Positions 34,736 to 44,341 are shown, counted from the first letter of the stretch. The stretch: 49,969 nucleotides of DNA from Chitinophagales bacterium (GCA_040877935.1 JBBDNB010000056.1:1-49969); one strand, 5' to 3'. Notes: generated by a model from the sequence alone, not told the origin. Program-made: numbers and translations.

Positions 34736-35743
34736 TCATTTTTTCATGTCCAATAAAAACTTCATTGTATCCACCCCATCGGCATAGTCCATTAGTCCGG
34801 GCGATTGAGCTGTCCCAAAACCCAAATGATTTTCACCTACCACACACTGTATTTTGTTTTGCTCTGCCTTTAAAATCTGCTCAGCTTCTTCCCTTGATTT
34901 GTAAAACTGATAATGCAAAGTAGCAATAGGAGAGGGAATAGAATCAGATGCTTTTAGCAATATAGCATCACCTTGTAAAAAAGGAATTTGATTGAGCAGC
35001 ATTATGCTCAGTTGATAGTCGAAATTGTTCTTGTATTTATTGTTGTCCAAAACCCATTTGTAGCTTTCAAAGACATCGAGCATTTGTTTGAAATCGTAAT
35101 TTTCAGGCACCAGCAAATGTGAAATATTGCGGCAGCCCAGACCGAAATAACCAAAGACATCATTTCCCAATGCCATCAGTTCAGCATCGCTTTCATTGCC
35201 GCTGATTATTGCCAATGAGTTTCTGTTTTTACGGATAATATGTGGGTATTTGCCAAAGTAATATTCAAAATAGCGGGAAGTATTGTTGCCTCCCGTGGCT
35301 ATTACAGCATCAAAATCTTTCAGCCTTTCAACCACTTCAATTTGCGCATGCAATGCAGGCTGGTTTTCTTGCATTTTAGCAAAAAGGTATTTCCATAAAG
35401 CACTGTCTTTTGAAGACAGTTTAACCTGCGCCTTGTTTCCGCTCATAAGAACAGCCAGTAAATCATGAAAACCTACCAGAGGAATATTTCCCGCCATTAT
35501 CAGCGCTATATTTTTAGCGGGTTTTTCCATCAAATCGCTGTTGTAGTGATTAATCCAATGCTCAAGTTTGTTGGCTGAAAGCATTTGCTCTTTTATAGAT
35601 TTGAGTGCCTGTTTTTGATGTTCGTGAATAAACCAGCGATTCTCCTGCCAGGCTTTTTCCATAGCATTTTCAAGGCCTTCATTCTCATTGAGGAAACATT
35701 CACCCCATTCAATAATTTGTTTAATTCTTTCTTCTGCCTGCAT
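34736..35743 (-). CDS. Acyl-CoA/acyl reductase, LuxC-like
   Basis: 335 residues. The aldehyde-dehydrogenase fold is visible as NIALIMAGNIPLVGFHD, VIATGGNNTSRYFEYYF and YFGLGCRNISHLL, where Cys204 is the probable nucleophile that takes the acyl group. It would reduce a fatty acyl thioester to an aldehyde with NAD(P)H. It is convergent with the cyclase gene (7 bases between stops) and divergent from a ferredoxin gene, a pairing common in Bacteroidota. Confidence 0.85.
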   Translation of the reverse strand: MQAEERIKQIIEWGECFLNENEGLENAMEKAWQENRWFIHEHQKQALKSIKEQMLSANKLEHWINHYNSDLMEKPAKNIALIMAGNIPLVGFHDLLAVLMSGNKAQVKLSSKDSALWKYLFAKMQENQPALHAQIEVVERLKDFDAVIATGGNNTSRYFEYYFGKYPHIIRKNRNSLAIISGNESDAELMALGNDVFGYFGLGCRNISHLLVPENYDFKQMLDVFESYKWVLDNNKYKNNFDYQLSIMLLNQIPFLQGDAILLKASDSIPSPIATLHYQFYKSREEAEQILKAEQNKIQCVVGENHLGFGTAQSPGLMDYADGVDTMKFLLDMKK

Positions 35744-35819
35744 ACAAACTTTTTTTCAATATTCGTGTTGATTGCCTTGAATTAGAGCTTTTCAAGGCTT
35801 ATTTTTGCAGCAAATTTAA

Positions 35820-36185
<366 letters not shown>

Positions 36186-36354
36186 TGCCCGCATTCTTTA
36201 CACGCACAATGATGCTTTGTGATTTTTAGGAATTTAATTGTAGAAGCACTTGTTTCTTTTTTGTATTTTCACATAGCTTAATAAAATTCAGGCATTTTAA
36301 AACAATAAATTTCGATCATCACATCAAACTTGATCTTGAAAAAAATCCCTTCAT

Positions 36355-36362
36355 TATATTTG
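36355..36362 (+). promoter_or_regulatory. Candidate -7 element (TATATTTG)
   Basis: TAnnTTTG match 20 bases before the start codon of the T9SS cargo gene, with a CTTG at 36329-36332 in a plausible -33 place (22 bases between). Confidence 0.5.
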
Positions 36363-36382
36363 CCACAATTTTTTTACGAAAA

Positions 36383-39085
36383 ATGAACTTCATGAACTTG
36401 AAAAAACTATCTCTTTTACTTTCGGCTGTTTTAGCTTTTGTTAATGTATATGCTCAGCCATGTACATACGGAACACCTGACCCCACCTATTGGACCGGAG
36501 CTGATGATTTCTATTTCGGTTTCACTATTGACAGAGACACAACAGATGTTGATACTGCTTATTTTACCCAGGGCGTGGATACGACTATTTTCATGCAGTA
36601 TTTATTGCCTAAAAAACAAGCGGTAACAAGTCCTGTTACCGGTACAGCAACAGTAAACTCTGTTCAAATATTGGGTGTTGCCGGGTTGCCCATAGGTTTA
36701 AATTACACGCCCGATTCCGTTGCTGCCGCCAATAACAATACTTATTATCCTCAAGATTACCGCTATGGAGCAGTTACTATTTGTGGAGAAACATTTGCTA
36801 CACCAGGCTTAAAAGTTTTGACTGTAACGGTTGAAGGCTGTGGTTCGCTTTCTGGGATCAGCCAATGTCAGAATCAAACTTTTCCATTATTTATAAGGGT
36901 TTTGCCAGGCTCTTCTGCTGGTGTGATTTCTATGACCCCGCCAAATGGTTGTGAAGAAGCCAATATTAATTTCGCAAAACAAATCCCTGATCCCAATCCG
37001 AATTTGTTTACAACAGAATACGAATGGGATTTTGCCGGACTGGATTCTGCAGATGGCCCTACAGCTTCTTACTTCTTTGACTCACCGGGTGTATATCCCA
37101 TCACATTGACCCAGACGATTTATGAGTATTATATTTCTGAAGTTTCAGTAACACTAAGCGGTGGCTGGTGGGGTGATGTTGAAGAAGCATTTGCATCTCA
37201 GGATCCAGAACCCTATATGTATGTTAATGCTGGTGGTGCAGCAGATTTGGTTGGACTTACGTCCAATAACCCCAGCGGTAGAAGTAGAACATGGACTGGC
37301 TTGGATATTGCTATTTCAGACACTTCAATTTCCTTTAATGCATTTGATGAAGATGGCCGTTGTCCTTTGGTTTGTTCACAAGATGATGATTTAGGAACTG
37401 CAATTTCATCAATAATACCTACAACTTCCTCTCCAACTACTACTTATGGTTTCATACATAATAATTTTACTGGTGCATTTAAGGTAAATAAGAGAGTGCT
37501 TCAAACCACCGAATACAAGGATACAGTTACCATTTATGATTTGAGCACAACAACAATTTCTGCGCCCGATGGCCTTGATTTATGCCAGGGAGACAGTTTG
37601 TTGCTCGATGCTGGCCCCGGTTTTGATTATTACCAGTGGTTCAGGGATACGACCCAGCTTTTCGGAGCTGATTCCCAAACCATTAAAGTTGGTGTGCCCG
37701 GAAATTATTATGTGGAAGTGCTGGAACCCGGCAATATTTGTCCCGGATTTTCCGATACCGTAGAAGTTATAATCGAACCTGTAAGTACTCCTATAATCAA
37801 TATCAGTACTGACGGTTCTTTTCTTTATGTAAACAATCCTGACAGCTTCCAGGTACAATGGTATTTGGATAGTGTGGCAATTCCTGGTGAAGAATCCGAT
37901 ACATTTGAAACTCTGGGTTCTGCCGGCCCTTTTACTGTGAGTTTCACCAATGATATTGGATGTGAGGTATTTTCTGCTCCTTTCGAGCAATGTGTAGAAG
38001 GCGTAGCTGATTTATTGCAGATTGATCCATTATCCTGTAATTGTTCAGCTAATGATGGTCAATCCTACAATGTGACTTCTTCAGGATTTGCCCTGAAAAG
38101 CGGAAGTGACCTTGCCTGGGCTATTAGTCCTGTTTCCGATGGGTTGTTGGAAACAGATGCGCAGGTTGCTGCAGCAGCAGATAATGAACTGGTTTTCTTA
38201 TCTAACAGCGATGGCAGTTTTGATCTTGACGCTTGTAATTTGGGAGATTTAGCTGAAGGAACTTATTACCTTACACCATTTGCTATAGAGGCTGTTGTAC
38301 AAGACACTGTAGTATGGGACACCCTTGAAGGATGTCGCCCAAGACTTGAAATATGCCCGGATATTATTGGAGATCAAGGTTGGTCAATTAATCCATTGGT
38401 ATTTACTTTCCCTAATGGCAATACAGTTAATATTAATGATGAATTTGCATTTGGCAATTCTATTAACCAGGCATTGTGGGATATTGCCGGTGGAATTTGT
38501 TTCCCGCTTACATCCCTTTATCTCGGAAATCCAAATGGAGAGTGGAAGATACAGGCAACCAATAATGGAACAGGAGCAGTGACTGTTACTTTACCTCCGT
38601 TTAATGTTTTCGTTAGTGGAGATACTTGCAACCTTATTTCACAAGATCAGATGATTAATTTCGATCCTCTGGAAATAACTTTGAACCCGGGTGAAAGTAA
38701 AACTGTAACCATTACAGTGCCACCTTTACCGGCAGATTTCCCTACAGTACAGGCTTCATGCCGAGCATTCGGTCAGCCAATTGAGTTTCAATACAATGGC
38801 AATTGTACTTCAGTAGAAAACATCGAAGGCAAGCTGGAGACTTTCAATGTTTATCCAAACCCGAACAATGGCAATTTTGTGGTAGAATTTGAATTGATGC
38901 AACCTGAACAGATTCATTTGAGTCTATACAATGCAACAGGTCAAACAATTGCCCGTGAATCATGGAATGGCGTGTCAGGTTCTTATAGAAAAAGCTATAA
39001 TTTCGATAATTTGCCTGCCGGAGTTTATTTGATTCAATTGAACACAGCAAGCGAGCAAATGACCAAAAAAGTGATAATTCAATAA
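36383..39085 (+). CDS. Large secreted protein with PKD-like domain and T9SS type A sorting signal
   Basis: 900 residues. A signal peptide (ends VYAQ) precedes a body containing a PKD-like domain (about 195-250: YEWDFAGLDSADGPTASYFF). Ig-like segments follow (DGLDLCQGDSLLLDAGPGFD and related, about 395-520), typical of Bacteroidota surface proteins. The C-terminal ~75 residues (VYPNPNNGNF ... LPAGVYLIQL ... KKVIIQ) are a T9SS type A sorting domain, so the protein is secreted by the Por system and anchored or released at the surface. No enzymatic domain is recognised. Two small EGF-motif lipoproteins follow on the same strand. Confidence 0.9.
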   Translation: MNFMNLKKLSLLLSAVLAFVNVYAQPCTYGTPDPTYWTGADDFYFGFTIDRDTTDVDTAYFTQGVDTTIFMQYLLPKKQAVTSPVTGTATVNSVQILGVAGLPIGLNYTPDSVAAANNNTYYPQDYRYGAVTICGETFATPGLKVLTVTVEGCGSLSGISQCQNQTFPLFIRVLPGSSAGVISMTPPNGCEEANINFAKQIPDPNPNLFTTEYEWDFAGLDSADGPTASYFFDSPGVYPITLTQTIYEYYISEVSVTLSGGWWGDVEEAFASQDPEPYMYVNAGGAADLVGLTSNNPSGRSRTWTGLDIAISDTSISFNAFDEDGRCPLVCSQDDDLGTAISSIIPTTSSPTTTYGFIHNNFTGAFKVNKRVLQTTEYKDTVTIYDLSTTTISAPDGLDLCQGDSLLLDAGPGFDYYQWFRDTTQLFGADSQTIKVGVPGNYYVEVLEPGNICPGFSDTVEVIIEPVSTPIINISTDGSFLYVNNPDSFQVQWYLDSVAIPGEESDTFETLGSAGPFTVSFTNDIGCEVFSAPFEQCVEGVADLLQIDPLSCNCSANDGQSYNVTSSGFALKSGSDLAWAISPVSDGLLETDAQVAAAADNELVFLSNSDGSFDLDACNLGDLAEGTYYLTPFAIEAVVQDTVVWDTLEGCRPRLEICPDIIGDQGWSINPLVFTFPNGNTVNINDEFAFGNSINQALWDIAGGICFPLTSLYLGNPNGEWKIQATNNGTGAVTVTLPPFNVFVSGDTCNLISQDQMINFDPLEITLNPGESKTVTITVPPLPADFPTVQASCRAFGQPIEFQYNGNCTSVENIEGKLETFNVYPNPNNGNFVVEFELMQPEQIHLSLYNATGQTIARESWNGVSGSYRKSYNFDNLPAGVYLIQLNTASEQMTKKVIIQ

Positions 39086-39179
39086 AGGGCTTGTGGATAA
39101 GTCTTAATTGTGAGTTAAATAATTATTTATTTTTGAACCAAATACTTTTTAATTAAAAACTAACCAAAAACAAAAAAAC

Positions 39180-39860
39180 ATGAAAAACGTATTGAAAATT
39201 TTAAGCTTATTTTTAGTTGTCTCACTGGCTTTTATGGCTTGTGGTGATGATGAAGAACCAACAGATCCTTGTGATGCTATAACTTGCCAAAATGGTGGTA
39301 CTTGTGTCGATGGTGATTGCGAATGTATAGATGGATATACTGGTGATAGATGTCAAACTCCTCCTGCAACTGGCAATACTGATGAATGTGGGGATTACGT
39401 ATTTACTGAAGAATATGGTTTAGAGCCGGATTATGATGGCTTGGAATGTATATTCTTGAATGAATCTTATATTGATACTGTTCACATCAAAAACTTCACA
39501 ACTGTTGAAACATCTGGAGGTTCAACTATTACAGTTAACTCTTTAAGAGTAGATTCATTAACAAATGTACCTACAGGTATTTCTTATGCTTTCGATAAAG
39601 GAGAAGTGCCAGTAACTTATGCATCTGGTGAACAAGGATGTATTTATATTACTGGAACAACAACTGCTCAAGTTGGAGATTATAAATTAGGAATTTGGGT
39701 AACTGTAGATATTGAAGGTATAGGCACGATATCCAATGAAGCTTCAGCATTAATTGATCAAGTTGCGCCTAATTCGGATTTAGACTTTGCTTATTATCTG
39801 AGAGTAAGAGCAGCAGGAACTCAGTGTACAGCTGTTGATACTGCAAATGCTATTGAATAA
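39180..39860 (+). CDS. EGF-motif lipoprotein, paralogue A
   Basis: 226 residues. Lipoprotein signal (LAFMACGDD, Cys21) followed by an acidic linker. One EGF-like module (about 32-59) has six cysteines: CDAITCQNGGTCVDGDCEC and GYTGDRC. A ~165-residue beta-rich domain follows (YGLEPDYDGLECIF, HIKNFTTVE, GDYKLGIWVTV, YYLRVRAAG). EGF modules are rare in bacteria but occur in Bacteroidota surface lipoproteins. It is paralogous to the next gene over nearly its full length, and lies 94 bases after the T9SS protein. Confidence 0.85.
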   Translation: MKNVLKILSLFLVVSLAFMACGDDEEPTDPCDAITCQNGGTCVDGDCECIDGYTGDRCQTPPATGNTDECGDYVFTEEYGLEPDYDGLECIFLNESYIDTVHIKNFTTVETSGGSTITVNSLRVDSLTNVPTGISYAFDKGEVPVTYASGEQGCIYITGTTTAQVGDYKLGIWVTVDIEGIGTISNEASALIDQVAPNSDLDFAYYLRVRAAGTQCTAVDTANAIE

Positions 39861-39890
39861 GTTGTATAGTTTTTAGATAAAACATTTAAT

Positions 39891-39921
39891 AAAGCTGCCC
39901 GATTTGTTTTGGGCAGCTTTT
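39891..39921 (+). terminator. Rho-independent-type terminator
   Basis: AAAGCTGCCC (39891-39900) pairs with GGGCAGCTTT (39911-39920) followed by T and ATTT-rich sequence. A perfect 10-bp stem with a T-rich 3' side lies 31 bases after the stop of paralogue A. Confidence 0.85.
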
Positions 39922-39940
39922 CATTTAAAAGTAAAAAATC

Positions 39941-40600
39941 ATGAAAAATCTATTGAAAATATTAAGCTTATTTTTTATCCTGTCAATTTTTATTGTAGCA
40001 TGCGGTAAAGATGATGAAGACACAGATCTCTGTGCAGAAATCACTTGTGTAAATGGTGAATGTGTAGATGGTGATTGTGTCTGTGAAGAAGGTTACACAG
40101 GAGAAAACTGCGAAATTGCACCTGCAAACCATGATTCGGATATTTGCGACCGGGATGCATACACCTTTGAAGAAGATTCTTTTGGTTTGGCGCCCAATCA
40201 CAATGAGTTGGCATGTATCGTTCAGGGAGAAGATTACAATGAAGTTATTTACATTAAAAACTTTACTGTAATCCAGTTTCAGGGCAATGATATTGAAGTA
40301 GAATATCTTACCATTGATTCTCTCACTAATTTACCGGAAGGTATTGAGTATGAGTTCTCCAATTCTAACAGAACTTTTGCTCCGGGAGAACATGGCTGTA
40401 TCAGTTTAAGTGGTTTGAGTACTGTAGCTGAAGGAGACTACAAATTGGGCGTTTATGTAACTGTTAAAGTCAATGTGCTTGAAAACCCAATAAGTGATGA
40501 AGCTACCTCGCTTGCAGTAAATAATGGAGTTGATATGGATTTTACCTATTATCTTCGCGTAAGAGCAGATGGTGCGCCATGCGATGATGTTGTAGAGTAA
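39941..40600 (+). CDS. EGF-motif lipoprotein, paralogue B
   Basis: 219 residues. Lipobox IVACGKD (Cys21), one EGF-like module (CAEITCVNGECVDGDCVC and GYTGENC) shorter by two residues than in paralogue A, then the same beta domain (FGLAPNHNELACIV, YIKNFTV, GDYKLGVYVTV, YYLRVRADG). It arose by tandem duplication; the intervening terminator suggests the copies are expressed separately. Function is unknown; adhesion or ligand binding at the outer surface is the usual guess for EGF modules. Confidence 0.85.
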   Translation: MKNLLKILSLFFILSIFIVACGKDDEDTDLCAEITCVNGECVDGDCVCEEGYTGENCEIAPANHDSDICDRDAYTFEEDSFGLAPNHNELACIVQGEDYNEVIYIKNFTVIQFQGNDIEVEYLTIDSLTNLPEGIEYEFSNSNRTFAPGEHGCISLSGLSTVAEGDYKLGVYVTVKVNVLENPISDEATSLAVNNGVDMDFTYYLRVRADGAPCDDVVE

Positions 40601-40647
40601 TTATCAATTGCTTATAAAATAAAAACCCTTGCAGAAACTTTTTCTGT

Positions 40648-40906
40648 AAACCTGAGTTTGATAATTATTAAAAAGCTCAGAAATTCATTAAAACGCAATA
40701 GGCAAGGCGCCATTTGTGAAGGTCTATCGGGATAAACCAAGCAAATGCAACGCAGCAAATTGCGTTTTATGGATTTCAAATGTCAGAAAACAGCGATCTT
40801 CTTCCTGGAAATATCTCAAAATAGCCCGCTATTCCATCAATATTCCCAGTCGAATCTCACTATTTTCTGGCATTCTGAGCAATAAATAATTTCCGAACGC
40901 AGGTTT
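40648..40906. mobile_element. MITE-like element with ~35-bp terminal inverted repeats
   Basis: Left end AAACCTGAGTTTGATAATTA...GCTCAGAA (40648-40682) is an imperfect inverted copy of the right end TTCTGAGCAATAAATAATTT...CAGGTTT (40873-40906). An inner pair, AAAACGCAAT (about 40690-40699) and ATTGCGTTTT (40759-40768), adds a second stem. It is 259 bases with no open frame, in a 344-base gene-free gap. A related right end is at 30953-30995 and a compressed palindrome of both ends at 44282-44341. Confidence 0.72.
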
Positions 40907-40919
40907 AAGGGTTTTTTTA

Positions 40920-40927
40920 TATTTTTG
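40920..40927 (+). promoter_or_regulatory. Candidate -7 element (TATTTTTG)
   Basis: TAnnTTTG match 17 bases before the start of the Mpo1-like gene and just outside the MITE-like element. Confidence 0.4.
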
Positions 40928-40944
40928 AACAAAACTCCTTTATT

Positions 40945-41430
40945 ATGAAGACAGTAGATCAATGGTTGGATGAATATGGCGAAAGCCATAAAAACAAAAC
41001 CAACAAGCTCATTCACTGGATATGCATACCCTTAATTGTATTCTCTTTGGTAGGCCTTCTTTGGATTATACCCACACCGGCAATTTTTGAATCGTCAACA
41101 TATCTCAATTGGGCGACCATTGTTTTGGCCGCAGCATTGCTTTTTTACATCCGATTATCCATACCATTGTTTATCGGCTTTGTAATTATCTCTGCCTTAA
41201 TGGTATTGGGCAATGCCACATTGTTTCAAATGTTGGATGAAAACTGGGTCTATCACTTGTTGGTTTCGGTTGGTATTTTTGTAATCGCATGGATCGGGCA
41301 GTTTATCGGGCACAATATTGAAGGCAAAAAACCTTCTTTCTTTAAGGATTTGCAGTTTTTGCTGATCGGTCCGGCCTGGCTTTTACATTTTATGTTGAAA
41401 AGTGTTGGGCTTCCTTATAAAAACAGCTGA
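40945..41430 (+). CDS. Mpo1-like / DUF962 membrane protein
   Basis: 161 residues, about four membrane helices. The N-terminal YGESHKNKTNKLIHWICIP, with two conserved histidines, and the later GQFIGHNIEGKKPSFF match the DUF962/YGL010w family. The yeast member Mpo1 is an Fe(II) dioxygenase that shortens 2-hydroxy fatty acids in the alpha-oxidation pathway; the histidines are in place here. It probably acts on 2-hydroxylated lipids at the inner membrane, which fits Bacteroidota sphingolipids and hydroxylated fatty acids. Confidence 0.88.
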   Translation: MKTVDQWLDEYGESHKNKTNKLIHWICIPLIVFSLVGLLWIIPTPAIFESSTYLNWATIVLAAALLFYIRLSIPLFIGFVIISALMVLGNATLFQMLDENWVYHLLVSVGIFVIAWIGQFIGHNIEGKKPSFFKDLQFLLIGPAWLLHFMLKSVGLPYKNS

Positions 41431-41519
41431 TATTCCCGGTTGAAATTAATTATGGATTTTCCATTGTCGTTTTTACAATGTACTTTTTACTACCATTCAA
41501 ATTTTAAATACACTATAAT

Positions 41520-42401
41520 ATGAAAAAGAATCTATTGATTTTTTCACTTGTTTTCTTCTGCTTTTCAGTCCATTTTATACAAGCGCAAGACCAGCCTACC
41601 GGGCAGGAGCTTTTAAATAAAATGCTTCAATCCATTAAAAAAGTCAACACACTCACCTACACGCTAAAAGCATGGGAAAGGCTTGATAATGGAAGCAAGA
41701 CACAATACAATGAGATGCTTACCCATTTTCAAAAACAACCATTGAGAATTTATGTCAAAAATTTTTCTCCGCCCAATGAAGGTGTTGAGGTTTTATACAA
41801 AGAAAATGAACTCGATGGCAAAGCACTGGTAAATGCTAAAAAATGGTTGCCCAACTTAAAACTCGATCCTTACGGTAGTCAACTGCGCAAAGACCAACAC
41901 CACACAATTTTTAATACGGGTTTTGAATACCTGGGCGGAATTGTCACTAAAGCACTTAACCGTGCAGCAAAAGAAGCCAAATCCCCTGATGAGATCAACC
42001 AGGTATTTGTGTATGATGGTGATGTTACATGGAATGGCATTTCCTGCTATAAGATTGTACTCTATGATCCAACATTTACTTATGAAGATTATGTAGTGAA
42101 ACCTGGTGATAATTTGAATACACTTGCCGACAGGCGTGGAATTAATGCCTACCTGGTGATAGATAAAAACGACAATGTAAAATGGTTTGACAGTTTTCCT
42201 GAAGGAGAGCAAGTCAAGCTACCTACATCTTATGCCAAGAAGACCATTTTATACCTTGATAAAAGCAATATGCTGCCCATAGTGCAAATTATGCACGATG
42301 AAAAAGGGCAGTTTGAAAAATACGAATTTCACGATCTGAAAGTGAACCCACAGTTTGCTCCTGATCAATTCAGTGAAGATTATTCAGCTTATGGGTTTTG
42401 A
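41520..42401 (+). CDS. DUF1571 family periplasmic protein
   Basis: 293 residues with a signal peptide (ends FIQAQ). The sequence GQELLNKMLQSIKKVNTLTYTLKAWER at the start of the mature part is the DUF1571 entry motif, and the fold is expected to resemble LolA-type half barrels that bind lipids. Residues about 190-213 (YVVKPGDNLNTLADRRGINA) resemble a LysM motif inserted between strands. The gene follows the Mpo1-like gene by 89 bases. No catalytic site is visible. Confidence 0.78.
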   Translation: MKKNLLIFSLVFFCFSVHFIQAQDQPTGQELLNKMLQSIKKVNTLTYTLKAWERLDNGSKTQYNEMLTHFQKQPLRIYVKNFSPPNEGVEVLYKENELDGKALVNAKKWLPNLKLDPYGSQLRKDQHHTIFNTGFEYLGGIVTKALNRAAKEAKSPDEINQVFVYDGDVTWNGISCYKIVLYDPTFTYEDYVVKPGDNLNTLADRRGINAYLVIDKNDNVKWFDSFPEGEQVKLPTSYAKKTILYLDKSNMLPIVQIMHDEKGQFEKYEFHDLKVNPQFAPDQFSEDYSAYGF

Positions 42402-42420
42402 GGTGTGATTGTTTTTTGTA

Positions 42421-42467
42421 AGACTTCCCAAGTCTAATTCCGATTGCTAATCGGAGTTTGGAAGTCT
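42421..42467. terminator. Nested hairpin between convergent genes
   Basis: AGACTTCC (42421-42428) pairs with GGAAGTCT (42460-42467), and TCCGAT (42439-42444) with ATCGGA (42450-42455) inside it. It sits 20 bases after the DUF1571 stop in a convergent gap and may end transcription from both sides, though no U-tract follows. Confidence 0.55.
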
Positions 42468-42548
42468 ATCGTCATTGAAATGGGTAAATGGCTTTTTTGG
42501 AACAAAGGTACAAGCAGGATGCAATCAATATTTGAGTCCGCCCCGAAA

Positions 42549-42628
42549 AGCGGTCTGACGGCTGATTTATAGAATTATCAATGCGTAATGAATTATTTGA
42601 AACTTTTTAGAAAAGCCGTCTGACGGCT
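42549..42628. repeat. Two REP-like hairpins (AGC[G/C]GTCTGACGGCT)
   Basis: AGCGGTCTGACGGCT at 42549-42563 (imperfect) and AGCCGTCTGACGGCT at 42614-42628 (perfect stem), both preceded by AAA. They share loop and layout with the copy at 20503-20517. Confidence 0.6.
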
Positions 42629-42662
42629 ATTTCTTGCCCGAAGAATGACTTTAACTATTATA

Positions 42663-43742
42663 TCAAACAGTAGCTTCAAGGTTGATTTTGTACATCCAGT
42701 TGTACTTGTCTTCTGCGCGAGATAGTTTGATTTTATTCAGCTCATCTTTTATCCGGTTTGAAATAATTCTGCTTTCGGGATCAGGTAAAATCAGATTTTT
42801 GTTTTTGTAGCCAATATTTGAAATATGTGAAATTGTGGCAGCGGTGCCAGTGCCAAAGGCATCCTTCAGTTCATTTTTATTATAAGCCTCAACTACTTCA
42901 TCAATAGTAATTCTTCTTTCTTCAACTTCAATATCCCAATCGTGGAGCAATTGCAGAACACTATCCCTTGTAATACCTTCCAGGATAGTTCCCTGGCTTA
43001 AATCAGGGGTGATTATTTTATCACCAATTTGTATGAAAATATTCATGGTGCCGATTTCCTGCAAATACTTGAATTCTTTAGCGTCCATCCAAAGTATTTG
43101 GTCATAGCCTTCTTGTTTGGCCAAATTCACAGGATAAAGTGTGCCGGCATAGTTTCCCGCAGCCTTGGCTGTACCAGTACCTCCGGGGAATGCCCTTACA
43201 TATTTCTCGGCAATTTTCACTTTTACCGGTTGGCTGTAATAAGCCTGTACAGGGCAAGTGAAAATCACAAATTTATAGTTGTCGGAAGCTTTAATTCCAA
43301 CATATTCATCAGTAGCAAACATAAAAGGCCTGATATACAAGGATGCACCTTCACTTGTGGGAATCCATTCCTGATCAAGCTTTATCAGTTCAGTCATTGC
43401 ATTTAAAAACAGTTCCTCGGAAATTTGGGGCATGGCCATTCTTTCAGCAGATCTGTTCATGCGCTGAATGTTCTTTTCGGGACGAAAAATCTGGATGTTC
43501 CCAGAATGATCTTTGTAGGCTTTTAAACCCTCAAAAATAGCCTGTCCATAATGAAGCGCAGAAGTTGAAGGATGCATAGAAAGGTTTTGAAAAGGGATGA
43601 TTCTGGAATCTTTCCATGCACCATCAATAAAATCAACAACAAACATATGGTCGGAGAAAACCCGGCCAAATGGAATATTGTTGAAATCTACTTCATGAAT
43701 TTTAGAAACGCTGTTCTTTTCTATCTTAATTTTGTAAGACAT
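42663..43742 (-). CDS. ilvE: Branched-chain amino acid aminotransferase
   Basis: 359 residues, class IV PLP fold. Typical blocks are SALHYGQAIFEGLKAY, GTGTAKAAGNYAGTLYPV (the PLP lysine is a downstream residue in the usual position), TILEGITRDSVLQL and AFGTGTAATISHI. It transfers amino groups between Leu/Ile/Val and 2-oxoglutarate. It stands alone on the minus strand, divergent from the 43788 gene (45 bases). Confidence 0.95.
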   Translation of the reverse strand: MSYKIKIEKNSVSKIHEVDFNNIPFGRVFSDHMFVVDFIDGAWKDSRIIPFQNLSMHPSTSALHYGQAIFEGLKAYKDHSGNIQIFRPEKNIQRMNRSAERMAMPQISEELFLNAMTELIKLDQEWIPTSEGASLYIRPFMFATDEYVGIKASDNYKFVIFTCPVQAYYSQPVKVKIAEKYVRAFPGGTGTAKAAGNYAGTLYPVNLAKQEGYDQILWMDAKEFKYLQEIGTMNIFIQIGDKIITPDLSQGTILEGITRDSVLQLLHDWDIEVEERRITIDEVVEAYNKNELKDAFGTGTAATISHISNIGYKNKNLILPDPESRIISNRIKDELNKIKLSRAEDKYNWMYKINLEATV

Positions 43743-43787
43743 AGCTTAAATTTTTAGGTTTTCGCTAAAACACTGAAATCAAACTTC

Positions 43788-44282
43788 ATGAACCAAAATA
43801 ACTTGATAGAAGCTCAACCGGGAAATATGCTTTTTCTTAATTCCCGGAGATTATTTCAAATTAACGATACTCTTTCTGCATTTTATAAGGAGCAGATCGA
43901 GCAAATTGGAACAGCTAAAATAATCATTTTAGTTGATAAAACCGACCATCGCTTGCCTAATCCTGATAATAAACTATTGCTCCAGAATATGAGAAAAGCA
44001 CTGGAAACTAAAGTAGCAACTACTGCAATGATCGAGATAGATAATGAAAACCCATTGTTGTGGAGACAGTTGAAAACAATGGTAGAGTCAAAGAATTTTA
44101 TTCTTTTTGGCATCAATTTCTCAGATATTGGTATTCAGGCCAATAATTTTAAAAACAATATTATTCCTTTTGACGGGTCTTGTTTTTTGCTTACCAATGC
44201 ACTTAGCGAGTTTCACGGCAATGCAGAATTGAAAAATAAGGTATGGAAGAAAATGCGCAATCTGACAGAAGTAAAAGTATGA
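43788..44282 (+). CDS. Conserved hypothetical protein upstream of rdgB
   Basis: 164 residues, soluble, alternating helices and strands (TAKIIILVDKT, KNFILFGINFSD, IIPFDGSCFLL). I do not recognise the family. The size and the alternating pattern would suit a small Rossmann-like subunit, but no motif supports a role. Its stop codon is the first part of the palindromic repeat that fills the space to rdgB. Confidence 0.75.
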   Translation: MNQNNLIEAQPGNMLFLNSRRLFQINDTLSAFYKEQIEQIGTAKIIILVDKTDHRLPNPDNKLLLQNMRKALETKVATTAMIEIDNENPLLWRQLKTMVESKNFILFGINFSDIGIQANNFKNNIIPFDGSCFLLTNALSEFHGNAELKNKVWKKMRNLTEVKV

Positions 44283-44341
44283 ACCTGAGTTTGGAAATTC
44301 TTTAGTGCTCAGCTTTTAAATAATTATCGAACTCACAGGTT
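44282..44341. repeat. Palindromic repeat filling the gap before rdgB
   Basis: AACCTGAGTTTGGAAATTC...GCTCAG and its imperfect reverse complement ending CACAGGTT lie back to back over 60 bases, overlapping the stop of the previous gene and ending one base before the rdgB ATG. The arms belong to the same family as the ends of the 40648-40906 element. The mRNA start region of rdgB would fold into this stem. Confidence 0.7.
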
